The notes: generated by a model from the sequence alone, not told the origin. A stretch of 64,000 nt of DNA from an uncultured Paracoccaceae bacterium (GCA_947500135.1 CANMQX010000006.1:248001-312000), one strand, 5' to 3'; counted from the first letter of the stretch, positions 51,483 to 60,923 are shown. Numbers and translations are program-made.

Positions 51483-53432
51483 ATGAGCCAGATTTCCCTG
51501 ACATTTCCTGATGGTAACAGCCGTTCATACGAGGCCGGGGTGACCCCTGCCGACGTGGCGGCCGATATCTCATCCAGCTTACGCAAAAAGGCGATTTCAG
51601 CTACCATCAACGACCAGCATTGGGACCTGCAATGGCCCATCGACGCAGACGCATCCATCGCCATCAACACGATGAAAGATGAGGCGCCCGCACTGGAACT
51701 CGTCCGCCACGACCTGGCCCATATCATGGCCCGTGCGGTGCAGGAAATCTGGCCCGAAACACAAGTCACAATCGGGCCGGTTATTCAGGATGGCTGGTAT
51801 TATGACTTTGACCGCACTGAACCTTTCGTGCCCGAAGACCTGGCCCTGATCGAAAAGAAAATGAAAGAGATCATCAACAAACGGGACGAGGTCCGCACAG
51901 AAATCTGGGACCGCAAAAAGGCCGTCCAATATTATCAGGACCGGAATGAGCCCTATAAAGTCGAACTGATCGAAAGCATCCCGGGCGATGAACCGCTGCG
52001 CATGTATTGGCATGGCGACTGGCAGGATCTGTGCCGGGGGCCGCATCTGCAACATACCGGGCAAGTCCCAGCCGACGCGTTCAAACTGATGTCGATTGCG
52101 GGTGCCTATTGGCGCGGCGACAGCAACCGGCCCATGCTGCAACGGATTTACGGCACCGCCTTCCGTAACAAGGAAGACCTAAAATCGCACCTGCACCGGC
52201 TGGAAGAGGCGGCCAAACGCGATCACCGCAAGCTGGGCCGCGAGATGGACCTGTTTCACATGCAGGAAGAAGCCCCCGGTCAGGTTTTCTGGCACCCCAA
52301 TGGCTGGACGGTCTACACAACCTTGCAAGACTATATGCGCCGCAAACAGCGCGCTGGTGGCTATCAGGAAATCAACACGCCGCAGGTCGTTGATCGGAAG
52401 CTGTGGGAGGCGTCGGGCCACTGGGATAAATACCAGGAACACATGTTTGTCGTTGAGGTCGAAGAAGAGCACGCCAAGGAAAAGGCGATCAATGCGTTGA
52501 AACCGATGAACTGCCCCTGCCATGTGCAAGTGTTCAATCAGGGCCTGAAATCCTATCGTGACCTGCCCTTGCGACTGGCCGAGTTCGGATCATGCAGCCG
52601 CTATGAACCCTCTGGCGCGTTGCACGGCATCATGCGCGTGCGCGGCTTTACCCAGGATGACGGCCACATCTTCTGCACCGAAGATCAGATCGAGGCGGAA
52701 TGCGCCAAGTTCATCGATTTCCTCGCCGGCATCTACAAGGATCTGGGGTTTGAAAAATTCGAGATTGCCTTTGCCACAAGGCCCGAAAAACGGGTCGGAT
52801 CCGATGAAAGCTGGGACCATGTCGAAGGCGCGCTGGAAGGTGCGATCAAATCCACAGGCCGCGATTTCCGGCTGGAGGAAGGCGATGGCGCGTTCTACGG
52901 CCCCAAGCTTGATTTCTATCTGACTGACGCGATTGGGCGGACATGGCAATGCGGCACGTTCCAGGTGGACCCGAATCTGCCCGAACGGCTGGGTGCCACA
53001 TATATTGGCGAGGATGGCAACAAACATCGCCCCTATATGCTGCACCGGGCAACGCTGGGATCGTTTGAACGGTTTGTGGGCATCCTGATCGAAGAACACG
53101 CGGGCAAGCTGCCATTCTGGTTGGCCCCACGTCAGGTCGTTGTCGCGACCATCGTGTCCGATGCGGATGATTACGCACAAGAGGTCGTGGCAGCCCTGCA
53201 AGCCGCCGGTGTGCGGGCAGAGGCGGACACGCGCAATGAAAAGATCAACTATAAGGTCCGCGAACATTCCGTCGGCAAAGTGCCAATCATCTTGGCGCTT
53301 GGCGCCCGCGAAGTGGCTGAACGGACCGTGACAGCGCGGCGATTGGGCGAAAACCGCACATCCGTGGTCAATCTGTCCGATATCGTGCCCCAACTGGCGC
53401 ATGACGCGACACCGCCCGACCAGCGCGGATAA
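51483..53432 (+). CDS. thrS: Threonine-tRNA ligase
   Basis: The 649-residue class II synthetase has an N-terminal TGS domain (1-65), an editing domain with [10 protein letters not shown] (about 75-84), the catalytic core ([27 protein letters not shown]) and a C-terminal anticodon-binding domain. A GAGGAG ribosome site lies 9 bases ahead of the ATG. The leader contains a GACCCGC-AAG-GCGGGTC hairpin (51334-51350) of unknown role. Confidence 0.97.
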   Translation: MSQISLTFPDGNSRSYEAGVTPADVAADISSSLRKKAISATINDQHWDLQWPIDADASIAINTMKDEAPALELVRHDLAHIMARAVQEIWPETQVTIGPVIQDGWYYDFDRTEPFVPEDLALIEKKMKEIINKRDEVRTEIWDRKKAVQYYQDRNEPYKVELIESIPGDEPLRMYWHGDWQDLCRGPHLQHTGQVPADAFKLMSIAGAYWRGDSNRPMLQRIYGTAFRNKEDLKSHLHRLEEAAKRDHRKLGREMDLFHMQEEAPGQVFWHPNGWTVYTTLQDYMRRKQRAGGYQEINTPQVVDRKLWEASGHWDKYQEHMFVVEVEEEHAKEKAINALKPMNCPCHVQVFNQGLKSYRDLPLRLAEFGSCSRYEPSGALHGIMRVRGFTQDDGHIFCTEDQIEAECAKFIDFLAGIYKDLGFEKFEIAFATRPEKRVGSDESWDHVEGALEGAIKSTGRDFRLEEGDGAFYGPKLDFYLTDAIGRTWQCGTFQVDPNLPERLGATYIGEDGNKHRPYMLHRATLGSFERFVGILIEEHAGKLPFWLAPRQVVVATIVSDADDYAQEVVAALQAAGVRAEADTRNEKINYKVREHSVGKVPIILALGAREVAERTVTARRLGENRTSVVNLSDIVPQLAHDATPPDQRG

Positions 53433-53438
53433 CAATGG

Positions 53439-53460
53439 TCAGGTGGGGCAGCCCACCTGA
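53439..53460. terminator. Hairpin between thrS and the ArsC-like gene
   Basis: TCAGGTGGG-GCAG-CCCACCTGA is a perfect 9-bp inverted repeat placed 7 bases after the thrS stop. No T run follows, so it may be a weak or factor-assisted terminator or an mRNA end-protecting stem. Confidence 0.5.
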
Positions 53461-53469
53461 GCCACATAT

Positions 53470-53796
53470 TTACGATAAATACTGCGCCTGAACGTCCGGT
53501 TTCCACCCGATTGTCCAGCGCCCGTCATGTTCAATAACGGGCCGCTTCATCAATGTCGGATGTTCGGCCAATAGCTCCGCCGGATCGCGGGCCTTGTCCG
53601 CATCATCCAGCCCGCGCCATGTGGTCGAGGCTTTGTTGATCGCCTGATCGCCAAATTCTACGATGATTGTGGCCCGGTCCGCCGCGGCAATCCCATCAGC
53701 GCGCACATCAATAACAACCGGATCATGGCCCGCCTCTGCCAGCGCCTTGCGCGCCTTGCGGCATGTATCGCATGATTTTAAGCCGAAAAAACGCAT
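53470..53796 (-). CDS. ArsC/Spx-family protein
   Basis: This 108-residue thioredoxin-fold protein begins M-R-F-F-G-L-K-S-C-D-T-C-R-K-A and keeps a C-x-x-C pair (residues 9 and 12). The middle shows K-A-S-T-T-W-R-G-L and the end L-M-K-R-P-V-I, as in the ArsC family. It may be an arsenate-reductase-like or Spx-like thiol protein; no ars genes are nearby. I start at 53796 because upstream frame sequence is not conserved-looking. Confidence 0.85.
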   Translation of the reverse strand: MRFFGLKSCDTCRKARKALAEAGHDPVVIDVRADGIAAADRATIIVEFGDQAINKASTTWRGLDDADKARDPAELLAEHPTLMKRPVIEHDGRWTIGWKPDVQAQYLS

Positions 53797-53969
53797 GTTT
53801 GGATGTCCTTTGTGCGAAACTTTGCCGGGGATATGCGCCTGAGACCTCATATCATTTGCCTTTTGCATAAAACACTTAAGTCTAAAGGTGCAAGGCCAAG
53901 GGAAGACAGTTGTGTCGGGGCTCAGATCAGGCCCTGTCCCGTCCAGGCACGACAAGAAGGAGACGAAAA

Positions 53970-54179
53970 ATGCCAAGTGGCACCGTAAAATGGTTCAATA
54001 CAACGAAAGGTTACGGATTTATCGCACCCGATGATGGGGGCAGCGATATTTTTGTACATATCTCTGCTGTGGAACAGTCTGGGATGACCGGTCTGGCCGA
54101 TGATCAAAAGGTCACTTTTGATCTAATCGAGGGCCGGGATGGGCGCAAGATGGCAGGCAATCTGGCAATGGCGGGCTAG
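53970..54179 (+). CDS. Cold shock protein
   Basis: This 69-residue single CSD protein has the RNP motifs K-G-Y-G-F-I and D-I-F-V-H-I. It binds single-stranded RNA or DNA. The ATG at 53970 has an AAGGAG site. The last 4 bases overlap the stop of a small gene on the other strand. Confidence 0.95.
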   Translation: MPSGTVKWFNTTKGYGFIAPDDGGSDIFVHISAVEQSGMTGLADDQKVTFDLIEGRDGRKMAGNLAMAG

Positions 54180-54349
54180 GCGGCCATACGGTTTTTGGTG
54201 CCGGGGCGATCCGCCGCAACGGTCGGGTTGCTGCCGGTACGTGTTTCCGCCTCGCGGTTCAACCGCTCAAGCAAGTCAATCTGGATCGGCGAAAAAGCGC
54301 GCCGCTTGGTGTCGTCTTTAATAAGACCTGTGTTCTTGATCGTATTCAT
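54176..54349 (-). CDS. Small conserved hypothetical protein (57 aa)
   Basis: The frame encodes M-N-T-I-K-N-T-G-L-I-K, a basic R-R-A-F-S-P-I-Q-I-D-L-L-E-R-L middle and the end P-G-T-K-N-R-M-A-A. A GGGGATAG ribosome site precedes the ATG at 54349. The protein is basic and probably helical. Its stop overlaps the cold shock gene stop. I do not recognise a function. Confidence 0.6.
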   Translation of the reverse strand: MNTIKNTGLIKDDTKRRAFSPIQIDLLERLNREAETRTGSNPTVAADRPGTKNRMAA

Positions 54350-54597
54350 TGCTATCCCCAGTTCTCGAATTCCGTAAAAGTTTTACTGGAAACGCCCTCA
54401 ATACCCGAGGGGAACCTTACGTGACATTTCCCCCGATAACGTGGGGTCACAAGGAAACAGTCGTGCAATCGCGGCGATTTTGACGCTGAAAGGCATGAAA
54501 TGCCCTTGCGTCACAATATCAAACGGGCGGCACTGATAGGTAGAGACTGCTGGAAACATCTTTACGAATCGTTAAACCTGGACCGGCGCGGCCCCGA

Positions 54598-54924
54598 TTA
54601 ACGGCCACGCATGCAATCGGCGCAAAGTGCAATCGCCGGGTCAGCCGCAAGGCGCGCAGGCGCGATATCTTCGCCGCACGCGGTGCAATAACCGTATTCA
54701 TCTGCCGTGATCCGATCCAACGCGGCCTTGATCCGCAGCCGCTCTGCCGCGCGACGGCGGGCAGTAGCCTGCGCCATGGCCTGGTTCTGCAACGCATCCA
54801 TGCGCGACAAACGACCCACCGCCTGCTGATCCAGCATCACGGTCTTCTGGCCCGCCTGCCCGGCCGTGTCTTCATCTTCGAGGGCCGCAAGACGGGCGCG
54901 CAGGATATCAGTGGGCGTCAGCAT
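54598..54924 (-). CDS. TraR/DksA-family zinc-finger protein
   Basis: This 108-residue protein has a helical N-terminal part and a C4 zinc finger (C-T-A-C-G at about 80-84 and C-A-D-C at about 101-104). DksA-like proteins act in the RNA polymerase secondary channel. It lacks the full coiled coil of classic DksA, and the tip D-x-x-D-A motif is not obvious, so its effect on transcription may differ. Confidence 0.85.
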   Translation of the reverse strand: MLTPTDILRARLAALEDEDTAGQAGQKTVMLDQQAVGRLSRMDALQNQAMAQATARRRAAERLRIKAALDRITADEYGYCTACGEDIAPARLAADPAIALCADCMRGR

Positions 54925-54954
54925 CGGCCCAGCTTAGCCGGGCACAGGCGCTGG

Positions 54955-55908
54955 TCAATACTTGCGGGCAGGCATCCGGCTGCGCACCATCTCGCGCAGC
55001 TCTTCGGCTGGCATGCGCTGCATCTCGGGACGGTCGGCATCGCTCTCTGCCTGCTCTTCACCCCGCTTGATGAATGTCAGCACAGCCCCCGCACATTGCA
55101 GACTGAAAAGCCACAGGGCAAAGACAATAATCCCCGCAATGATCATCCCATCAATCAGCGCAAATTCATAAGGCGCATCCGACAGGGCCATCGCCTGCAG
55201 CTCCATCGCGCGGGCCATGAACGGGCCGGTCAGCTCAAACGTGATCACGGCGTAGACAGCCGCCGGGATCAGGATAATCGGGATCAGATAGACAAGGATC
55301 TGCAAGATGAACAAAGAGGCAAAGCTGTTCCCGAACCCCGCAAAGGGGGTGTGAAAGCTGGCGCCGGGGTCGTTGCAACCCGCTGCACCGGCATAGGCGG
55401 GCAAAAAGGCCGCGCGCAACATCGCAAACAAGACCAGGGTGATCAGGAATGCAACCGTGCCCATGCGCAGCTCTGTCGTGGTGCCGCCTTCGACACTTGG
55501 CGAAAAGGTCTGCATCAGGACCGGCCAGAAACTGTCTGTGGTCAGTGACGGGGTCAGCACAACAACCGCTGCCGCCGCCCCGAATGTCATGATCAAGCGC
55601 AACAGCGCCTCAAACGCGCCATAGCCCATGGCGGCGCCAAACACCTTGCCAAAATGGCCCCGCACGGTTTCACCCCGGGCCTGCAGGCCCAGTCGGATGC
55701 CGGTCATGGTGGGGATCAGGGCCATCACGAATGTCATGGCCAGGATCATCACGATTGTCAGGTAGATCGAGAATATCCCCACAAAGAAGCCCCAAAAGAC
55801 CGAAAAGGTCACGTAGACCGCCAGAAAGATCAGCAGGATCGGCAGTACAAGTGTGAACCGCCAGAGGATCGCAAATGACAGGGGGAAAGCGCGCAGAACA
55901 AGCATCAC
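54955..55908 (-). CDS. Polytopic inner-membrane protein of unknown function
   Basis: This 317-residue protein has about six or seven hydrophobic segments (starting at residues 8, 38, 100, 150, 200 and 255) and a charged cytosolic tail (R-G-E-E-Q-A-E-S-D-A-D-R). No transporter signature was seen. It lies 30 bases upstream of the DksA-like gene on the same strand and may be co-transcribed. It is conserved-looking but not assigned. Confidence 0.75.
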   Translation of the reverse strand: MMLVLRAFPLSFAILWRFTLVLPILLIFLAVYVTFSVFWGFFVGIFSIYLTIVMILAMTFVMALIPTMTGIRLGLQARGETVRGHFGKVFGAAMGYGAFEALLRLIMTFGAAAAVVVLTPSLTTDSFWPVLMQTFSPSVEGGTTTELRMGTVAFLITLVLFAMLRAAFLPAYAGAAGCNDPGASFHTPFAGFGNSFASLFILQILVYLIPIILIPAAVYAVITFELTGPFMARAMELQAMALSDAPYEFALIDGMIIAGIIVFALWLFSLQCAGAVLTFIKRGEEQAESDADRPEMQRMPAEELREMVRSRMPARKY

Positions 55909-56001
55909 TCATCGTCCAAATGATAGTTTAGTTGCCGAAATAGGCGGCAATCCCGGCAAGAATATGAACCATTCATGGTGGGTTCGTGATGATGCGACGG
56001 G

Positions 56002-56044
56002 GTTGTCGGCTGAAAAGGTCCGGGGGACCTTTTCAGCCGACAAC
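56002..56044. repeat. 20-bp perfect inverted repeat (43-bp hairpin)
   Basis: The arm GTTGTCGGCTGAAAAGGTCC (56002-56021) is followed by a GGG loop and its exact complement at 56025-56044. Nothing coding overlaps it credibly. It starts a 412-base noncoding stretch (55909-56320) that also holds the repeat at 56113-56245. Confidence 0.9.
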
Positions 56045-56112
56045 GGGCGAAGCCCCGGCCCGGGCACAGTTTCGCGCAGCGAAAGTCATGCTTGATGTTA
56101 TGCATAACGGTA

Positions 56113-56245
56113 GGGCAGCGCCCGGACCTCGGGGATGGCGCGCAAACAGGTGTGTTTGGCGGGAGTTGGCGTTTAAGGGTAACGGTGGTGCGGGGTGTGA
56201 CGTTGCAGAAGCGCCCTCCCCGTGGGGGAGGTCCGGGCGCTGCCC
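56113..56245. repeat. REP-like composite repeat with 18-bp inverted arms
   Basis: GGGCAGCGCCCGGACCTC (56113-56130) has its exact complement at 56228-56245. The second arm is joined to another hairpin, CCTCCCC-GTG-GGGGAGG (56214-56230), and to CCCGGCGATGCCGGG just after. The GC-rich arms resemble intergenic palindromes seen in Rhodobacteraceae genomes. The rest of 55909-56320 contains no gene that I can support. Confidence 0.8.
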
Positions 56246-56320
56246 GGCGATGCCGGGCGGGAAGCTTCACCAGTTATTCACTGATTGCCACAGTGTAAGC
56301 AGTCCAAATACTAAGCGTCG

Positions 56321-57169
56321 CTAATCCACAATGTCTTCATCATCAAAGGTAGGTTCATATGCAATCTTTGGCGTAATGTCATTCATTGCATAGTGAACAA
56401 ACTGATCGCCAAGTGCCGTGAGCTCGTATCCTTCTTCGTCGTCAAAAGCTGATACCGGCGGCTTGCCACCTTTGACCGGTTTTGACCTTGGCTTTGGGAT
56501 CGCATTTCCAAAGCGATCGCGCTGGCGGTGCTGGCGTATAATAGATCCGGTCGACAAGTCTCTAATCAACAGCTTGAACAAGTCTGCATCAGCGGAGTCT
56601 TCCCGCACGGATCCACGACCAATTTGATGCCAAATTCCACCACGTGTTATCCCATCGCGATTATATATTGCTGCGATAACTTCGAAATGCATGTCGGAGA
56701 AATTCTTCAGCCATTCAAGAAATAGTCGCACAACATCATCGCTTGTCAAATTGCTTGCTGCGGCATTCGCTAAAACATTTCTTACGTAGATCCTTTTACT
56801 TTCGCTTTCTGCTGCCGACCATTCGCGAAAACACTTTCTAACAAGGCTTTGATATTCGGAGCTTTTGAGGCGATCTTTAATCTGGGCATCATGTAGATCG
56901 AGCCTAGTCATCACCTCGATCATTGTGATCTGTTTCTCCTTCATTTCATCTCGCAACATAGATAGCCAATGCTCGAAGAAACTGTTCACTTCTTCTTGCT
57001 CCCGCTCTGACCAATGGCCAGCGGCTGCGGCGAACAATCCGCCTATGAACGGGATAGACCCGGCGGTATTTAGGACTGCGCGGCTAGTCTTGTTTCGACG
57101 ACTGCTTGCTGGAACCTTTTGGGGAAGGTTTTCTTTGTTTTCGGATGAATTTTCGTCGTCTTCAATCAC
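56321..57169 (-). CDS. Low-GC accessory protein with a hydrophobic segment, coupled to thyX
   Basis: This 282-residue protein has a charged start, a hydrophobic Gly/Ala segment (about residues 36-51, [16 protein letters not shown]) and a long helical middle ([25 protein letters not shown]), then a domain with [11 protein letters not shown]. It resembles hypothetical proteins I associate with accessory islands, but I can name no family. GC is 24 of 60 bases at 56701-56760 against 41 of 60 at 57301-57360 in thyX. The GTG start overlaps the thyX stop (GTGA). Confidence 0.7.
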   Translation of the reverse strand: MIEDDENSSENKENLPQKVPASSRRNKTSRAVLNTAGSIPFIGGLFAAAAGHWSEREQEEVNSFFEHWLSMLRDEMKEKQITMIEVMTRLDLHDAQIKDRLKSSEYQSLVRKCFREWSAAESESKRIYVRNVLANAAASNLTSDDVVRLFLEWLKNFSDMHFEVIAAIYNRDGITRGGIWHQIGRGSVREDSADADLFKLLIRDLSTGSIIRQHRQRDRFGNAIPKPRSKPVKGGKPPVSAFDDEEGYELTALGDQFVHYAMNDITPKIAYEPTFDDEDIVD

Positions 57170-58071
57170 CCAATCACCTCACTAAACTCCCGCCATTCCC
57201 CCTTGCTCATGCCAGAGGTCTCCTGCGTCACCTCTTCACCCTTAAGCATACGCCTCACGCAGTCAATCGCCTTTGACGAGAGTGTGGCACCGCCCATCCG
57301 GTAGTCCTCGAACGCCCCGTAGGCCGCGGGCACCCAGTCGGCGACGACTTTGCAGATCGCATCTGCATAGACCCGGATTTCATATTGCGCGTGGGCGTCT
57401 GCCCGCAGCCGTAGGAAGTGGAAGAGGTTGTGCAAATCCACCTTCCAATACCATTGGGTATAGATATTGGCGGGCAGGTTCATGCGGGCCAGCTCTCGGG
57501 CGAGGCCCTGCTGGCCCTCATCCGAAATCATCTCTGCATAATGGTCATAGCAACGCGCGGCGTCGCCTTTGAGGAATTCCAGCACGCGCGCGGCTTCTTC
57601 GCCTGTCAGCGCCTCACCCCGGCCCTGGTTATTGATCACCGATTGCGCGGCCAGCTTGTCCGGCTCCGGGATATAGAACTCCCGGTCCAGGATCGAATAG
57701 CGTGCCGAATATTCATTCACATTGGCGGTCCGGTGCCGGATCCATTGCCGGGCGACAAAGACGGGCAGTTTGACATGCAGCTTGATCTCGCACATCTCGA
57801 ACGGGGTCGAATGCCAGTGGCGCATCAGGTAACGGATCAGCCCGGCATCATTGGACACCGACTTGGTCCCCTTGCCATAGGACACCCGGGCCGCCTGACA
57901 AATCGCGGCATCGTCACCCATGTAATCAATCACGCGAATAAAACCGTGATCCAGGACGTTATACACATGGTAGAGGTGCTGCTCCATCCCCGGGGCGACC
58001 GCGCGTAACGTCGGTTGCGGATTGGCGCGTAATGCGTCGATTTCGGCCTGTTGGTCTGGGGTGATGGGCAT
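57166..58071 (-). CDS. thyX: FAD-dependent thymidylate synthase ThyX
   Basis: This 301-residue flavoenzyme methylates dUMP with NADPH and methylene-tetrahydrofolate. The ThyX motif R-H-R-x7-S is present as [11 protein letters not shown], followed by A-R-Y-S. I start at the ATG at 58071 (M-P-I-T-P-D-Q-Q); the frame opens at 58146 without support. The 3-prime end overlaps the accessory gene by 4 bases. Confidence 0.96.
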   Translation of the reverse strand: MPITPDQQAEIDALRANPQPTLRAVAPGMEQHLYHVYNVLDHGFIRVIDYMGDDAAICQAARVSYGKGTKSVSNDAGLIRYLMRHWHSTPFEMCEIKLHVKLPVFVARQWIRHRTANVNEYSARYSILDREFYIPEPDKLAAQSVINNQGRGEALTGEEAARVLEFLKGDAARCYDHYAEMISDEGQQGLARELARMNLPANIYTQWYWKVDLHNLFHFLRLRADAHAQYEIRVYADAICKVVADWVPAAYGAFEDYRMGGATLSSKAIDCVRRMLKGEEVTQETSGMSKGEWREFSEVIG

Positions 58072-58253
58072 GTGCTTCTCCGGCAGCGTATGTGAATCTG
58101 TGGCGACTATAGGGAATGGACGAGATGGGCAAAACCCCACTGACACGTTGGCAAGACAGTTGCCGTTTGTGCGCGCCGTTGCTATGCGCGACAGGCGTGC
58201 AACCGCAATTCGTAGAAACCATTATCAGGCACACCCAATTGCAGATGCACCAA

Positions 58254-59624
58254 ATGTATAAAACCGTCAAAGCCATGGCCTGCGTCCTGATCCTGTGCGG
58301 GTCCGGGGCGGTAGCCCAAACATCCGTTGATATCCCTGTCGAAGAGGCGCGCGTGATCGCAACCCGCGCCTTGTTTGCGGGTGAAACAGAGCTTGCCTTG
58401 CAAATCGCGCGTAGCCTGCTGGCGATTGATCCCGATGATCGGGCTGCCCTGCTGGTCGTCGCCGCAGGTGCCCCGCGTGTTGGTGAAGCAGCCGAAGGGC
58501 GGCAGGCTGGTGCGCGCGCCCATGCCCTGTCGCAAAACGATACCCAGCGATACGAGGCCGCACGGCTGACCGCCCTTGCCGCCAGTAATGAGGAACGGTT
58601 CACGCTGGCCACATTCTGGCTGCGCCGTGCCTTGACCGTGGCCCCCAACGAGGAAGAACGCGCGCGTACCCTGCGCGATGCGGGCGCCGTGCGCCGGGCG
58701 AACCCCTGGTCCACGACCTTCGGGTTTTCGATTGTGCCGTCCAACAATGTGAATGGCGGGGCCGCGGAAAACGATGTCGAGGATATCGGCGGCTTTACCG
58801 GCAACCTGTCAGCCGATGCGCTGGCGCTGGAAGGCGTGCGCGCCACGTTGAACTTCGGCACGCAATATCGGTTCCACCAAAGCGCGCGCGACCGCGCCTC
58901 CATCGGATTTCAGTATCAGGGCGCACGGGTAAAGCTGCGCGATGAAACGGCGGAAGACCCCAGAACCGGCGATCCGGTCACGCTCGATTCCGATGATTAT
59001 TCGTCCGATTACCTGCAGGTTTCACTGAACTACGACCGGGCGCTGCGCAATGGCACACTGGGGGTCAATCTGGCCGCCGGGGGTATCGATTTTGGCGGCG
59101 AGCGGTATTACGATTTTCGGCGCCTGTCACTCAGCCGGGCGATCCCACTGACCGATCCGCTGCTCTTGTTTGTCTCCGCCCGGCGCGAATGGCAGGATTA
59201 CGATAGCGAAAATCTGGGCGATGCGATGCGCACAACGGTGCGCACCGGACTGTCTTATCGGTTTGAAGGCGGCAACAGGCTGTCCGGCACGATTGGACGG
59301 GTGATCAGCGACGCCGATGCCGACAGTCTGACATTCGATGAATGGAGTTTTGAGCTGGGCTACAGCTTTGCCGAACCGATTGGGCCGGTATCGTTGAGCC
59401 TGAATGCCGGGGTCAAAAAGGCCGACTATCCGGTGTTTCCGTTTTCTGCCGACGGGCGGCAGGATGAAGGGTATTTTTACGGCGTCAATCTGGGCTTGCC
59501 AGGTATTGAATATGCCGGTTTCACCCCTGCCATGACGATCACAGGGTCGGATACCGAAAGCAATGTGGGCCGCTTTACCCGCAACAACCTGTCGGTTGGA
59601 TTCACCATCAACTCTGCCTTTTAG
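58254..59624 (+). CDS. Slam-type outer membrane protein (surface lipoprotein assembly modifier, type XI secretion)
   Basis: The 456-residue precursor has a signal peptide (M-Y-K-T-V-K-A-M-A-C-V-L-I-L-C, cleavage after A-V-A), a helical TPR-like N-terminal domain (about 25-145) and a beta-barrel from about residue 150 ending in Phe, as outer membrane proteins do. The barrel opens with F-G-F-S-I-V-P-S-N-N-V-N, matching the Slam (DUF560) pattern. Slam proteins move lipoproteins with TbpB-like barrels to the cell surface. I start at the ATG at 58254; the long upstream frame has no signal sequence. A candidate cargo is at 50632-51282. Confidence 0.78.
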   Translation: MYKTVKAMACVLILCGSGAVAQTSVDIPVEEARVIATRALFAGETELALQIARSLLAIDPDDRAALLVVAAGAPRVGEAAEGRQAGARAHALSQNDTQRYEAARLTALAASNEERFTLATFWLRRALTVAPNEEERARTLRDAGAVRRANPWSTTFGFSIVPSNNVNGGAAENDVEDIGGFTGNLSADALALEGVRATLNFGTQYRFHQSARDRASIGFQYQGARVKLRDETAEDPRTGDPVTLDSDDYSSDYLQVSLNYDRALRNGTLGVNLAAGGIDFGGERYYDFRRLSLSRAIPLTDPLLLFVSARREWQDYDSENLGDAMRTTVRTGLSYRFEGGNRLSGTIGRVISDADADSLTFDEWSFELGYSFAEPIGPVSLSLNAGVKKADYPVFPFSADGRQDEGYFYGVNLGLPGIEYAGFTPAMTITGSDTESNVGRFTRNNLSVGFTINSAF

Positions 59625-59636
59625 GGAAACCACCAG

Positions 59637-60035
59637 ATGCCTGATATCGCCCTACCACTGACCAGCCTGACCGCGCTTTTCAACGGGGCATTATTGCTGG
59701 CGCTGACGGTGCGGGTCATCATGATCCGCCGCCGCGACGGGATCGTGCTGGGCGACAATGACGACAGGGTGATGACCAAGGCGATCAGGGGGCAGGCAAA
59801 CGCATCCGAACAAATCCCTATGGCCTTGATCCTGATCGGGCTGATCGAAATCCAAGGCGGCAGCTCTGCTATCCTTGCCGTGCTTGCAGCGATTTTCAGC
59901 ATTGGGCGGCTGCTGCACGGAGTTTATTTTGCGGTACACGGCACAAACTGGCGGCTGCGCCTATCCGGGATGTTCCTGACGCTGTTGGCGCAAGGAAGCC
60001 TTTTGATTATGTTGCTGTTTACAACGCTCACCTGA
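59637..60035 (+). CDS. MAPEG-family membrane protein
   Basis: This 132-residue protein has four hydrophobic segments and the MAPEG-like Q-A-N-A-S-E-Q-I-P-M-A-L-I-L (about 50-63), with the conserved N-x-x-E. It resembles the YecN/GST-like bacterial MAPEG type. It starts 12 bases after the Slam-like gene and the cupin follows after 17 bases, so the three could be one operon. Confidence 0.85.
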   Translation: MPDIALPLTSLTALFNGALLLALTVRVIMIRRRDGIVLGDNDDRVMTKAIRGQANASEQIPMALILIGLIEIQGGSSAILAVLAAIFSIGRLLHGVYFAVHGTNWRLRLSGMFLTLLAQGSLLIMLLFTTLT

Positions 60036-60052
60036 TCGGAAAGCATCGCAAC

Positions 60053-60517
60053 ATGCCCGTCATCCGCGCCAAGGACGCAAAACTGGATCGTTCAGATGAC
60101 CCACACCCTGTTTTAGGCCACTATACCGCTCGTTTGTTTAGCGACACTGGTGGCCTGACACAGTTTGGCGCATTCACAGAAACATTGCCGCCCGGTGCCA
60201 TGTCTTCACTGCGTCATTGGCACGCCAATGAGGATGAATTCATCTATATGCTGTCGGGCGAGGTCATCGTACACGAAGGTGATATGCAAACGCCCCTACA
60301 TCCCGGGGACGCGGCCTGTTTCAAGGCCGGTACGCCCGTTGGTCACTATCTGCAGAATGCCAGCGATGCCGATGCAACTTATCTGGTGGTGGGCACGCGC
60401 GCATTGTCGGACGTGGTCACCTATCCTGATCATGATCGTGTTTTGCGTAATAATCGGAAAACCGACACCCGCCAGTTTGAAACCCTGAGTGGGAAACCGG
60501 CGACGTCACCCTATTAA
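60053..60517 (+). CDS. Cupin-domain protein
   Basis: The 154-residue protein has both cupin motifs: R-H-W-H-A-N-E-D-E-F-I-Y-M-L-S-G-E (about 58-74) and H-P-G-D-A-A-C-F-K-A-G-T-P-V-G-H-Y-L, giving the His/Glu metal ligands. The end G-T-R-A-L-S-D-V-V-T-Y-P-D-H-D is typical of sugar- or nucleotide-linked cupins in roseobacters. The substrate is unknown. Confidence 0.9.
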   Translation: MPVIRAKDAKLDRSDDPHPVLGHYTARLFSDTGGLTQFGAFTETLPPGAMSSLRHWHANEDEFIYMLSGEVIVHEGDMQTPLHPGDAACFKAGTPVGHYLQNASDADATYLVVGTRALSDVVTYPDHDRVLRNNRKTDTRQFETLSGKPATSPY

Positions 60518-60594
60518 CCTTTTGTCAAAACTGATCGAACAATAGTGCAGAAGGGCTGCGTAACGCCCCGCTTTCACCTGAAAACTATCCCAAA

Positions 60595-60625
60595 ACAAAA
60601 AAAGGCCGCGCTGATTGCACGGCCT
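60595..60625 (-). terminator. Rho-independent terminator of rpmG
   Basis: On the minus strand the hairpin AGGCCG ... CGGCCT (60603-60625) is followed by a run of seven T residues. It lies 26 bases after the rpmG stop. Confidence 0.88.
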
Positions 60626-60650
60626 CGCCACTGTCCAGAGGGCTGATCGT

Positions 60651-60818
60651 CTATTTGATCTTGCCTTCTTTATACTCCACATGCTTGCGCACGACGGGGT
60701 CATATTTCCGCACGACCATCTTTTCGGTCATGGTGCGGGCGTTCTTTTTGGTGACGTAGAAATGCCCGGTCCCCGCGGTGGAGTTCAGGCGGATCTTGAT
60801 GGTGGTCGGCTTCGCCAT
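60651..60818 (-). CDS. rpmG: 50S ribosomal protein L33
   Basis: The frame encodes 55 residues beginning [11 protein letters not shown] and ending V-E-Y-K-E-G-K-I-K. It contains F-Y-V-T-K-K-N-A-R and [10 protein letters not shown], the L33 pattern. It lacks the zinc cysteines, so it is the zinc-free form. Its own terminator follows. Confidence 0.97.
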   Translation of the reverse strand: MAKPTTIKIRLNSTAGTGHFYVTKKNARTMTEKMVVRKYDPVVRKHVEYKEGKIK

Positions 60819-60923
60819 GTCTCATCTCTCCTGGTTGCGGGCCTGCATCGGCACATCGCATGAATCTGATAGAAGCTGCCTTTTACCGCCGCGCCAGCGC
60901 GAGTCAACCGCAAAGGCGATAAA

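Noticed and set aside
55905-56324. Short frames across the palindromic region on both strands
   Set aside because: Their sequences are dictated by the GC-rich inverted repeats and show no protein-like pattern.
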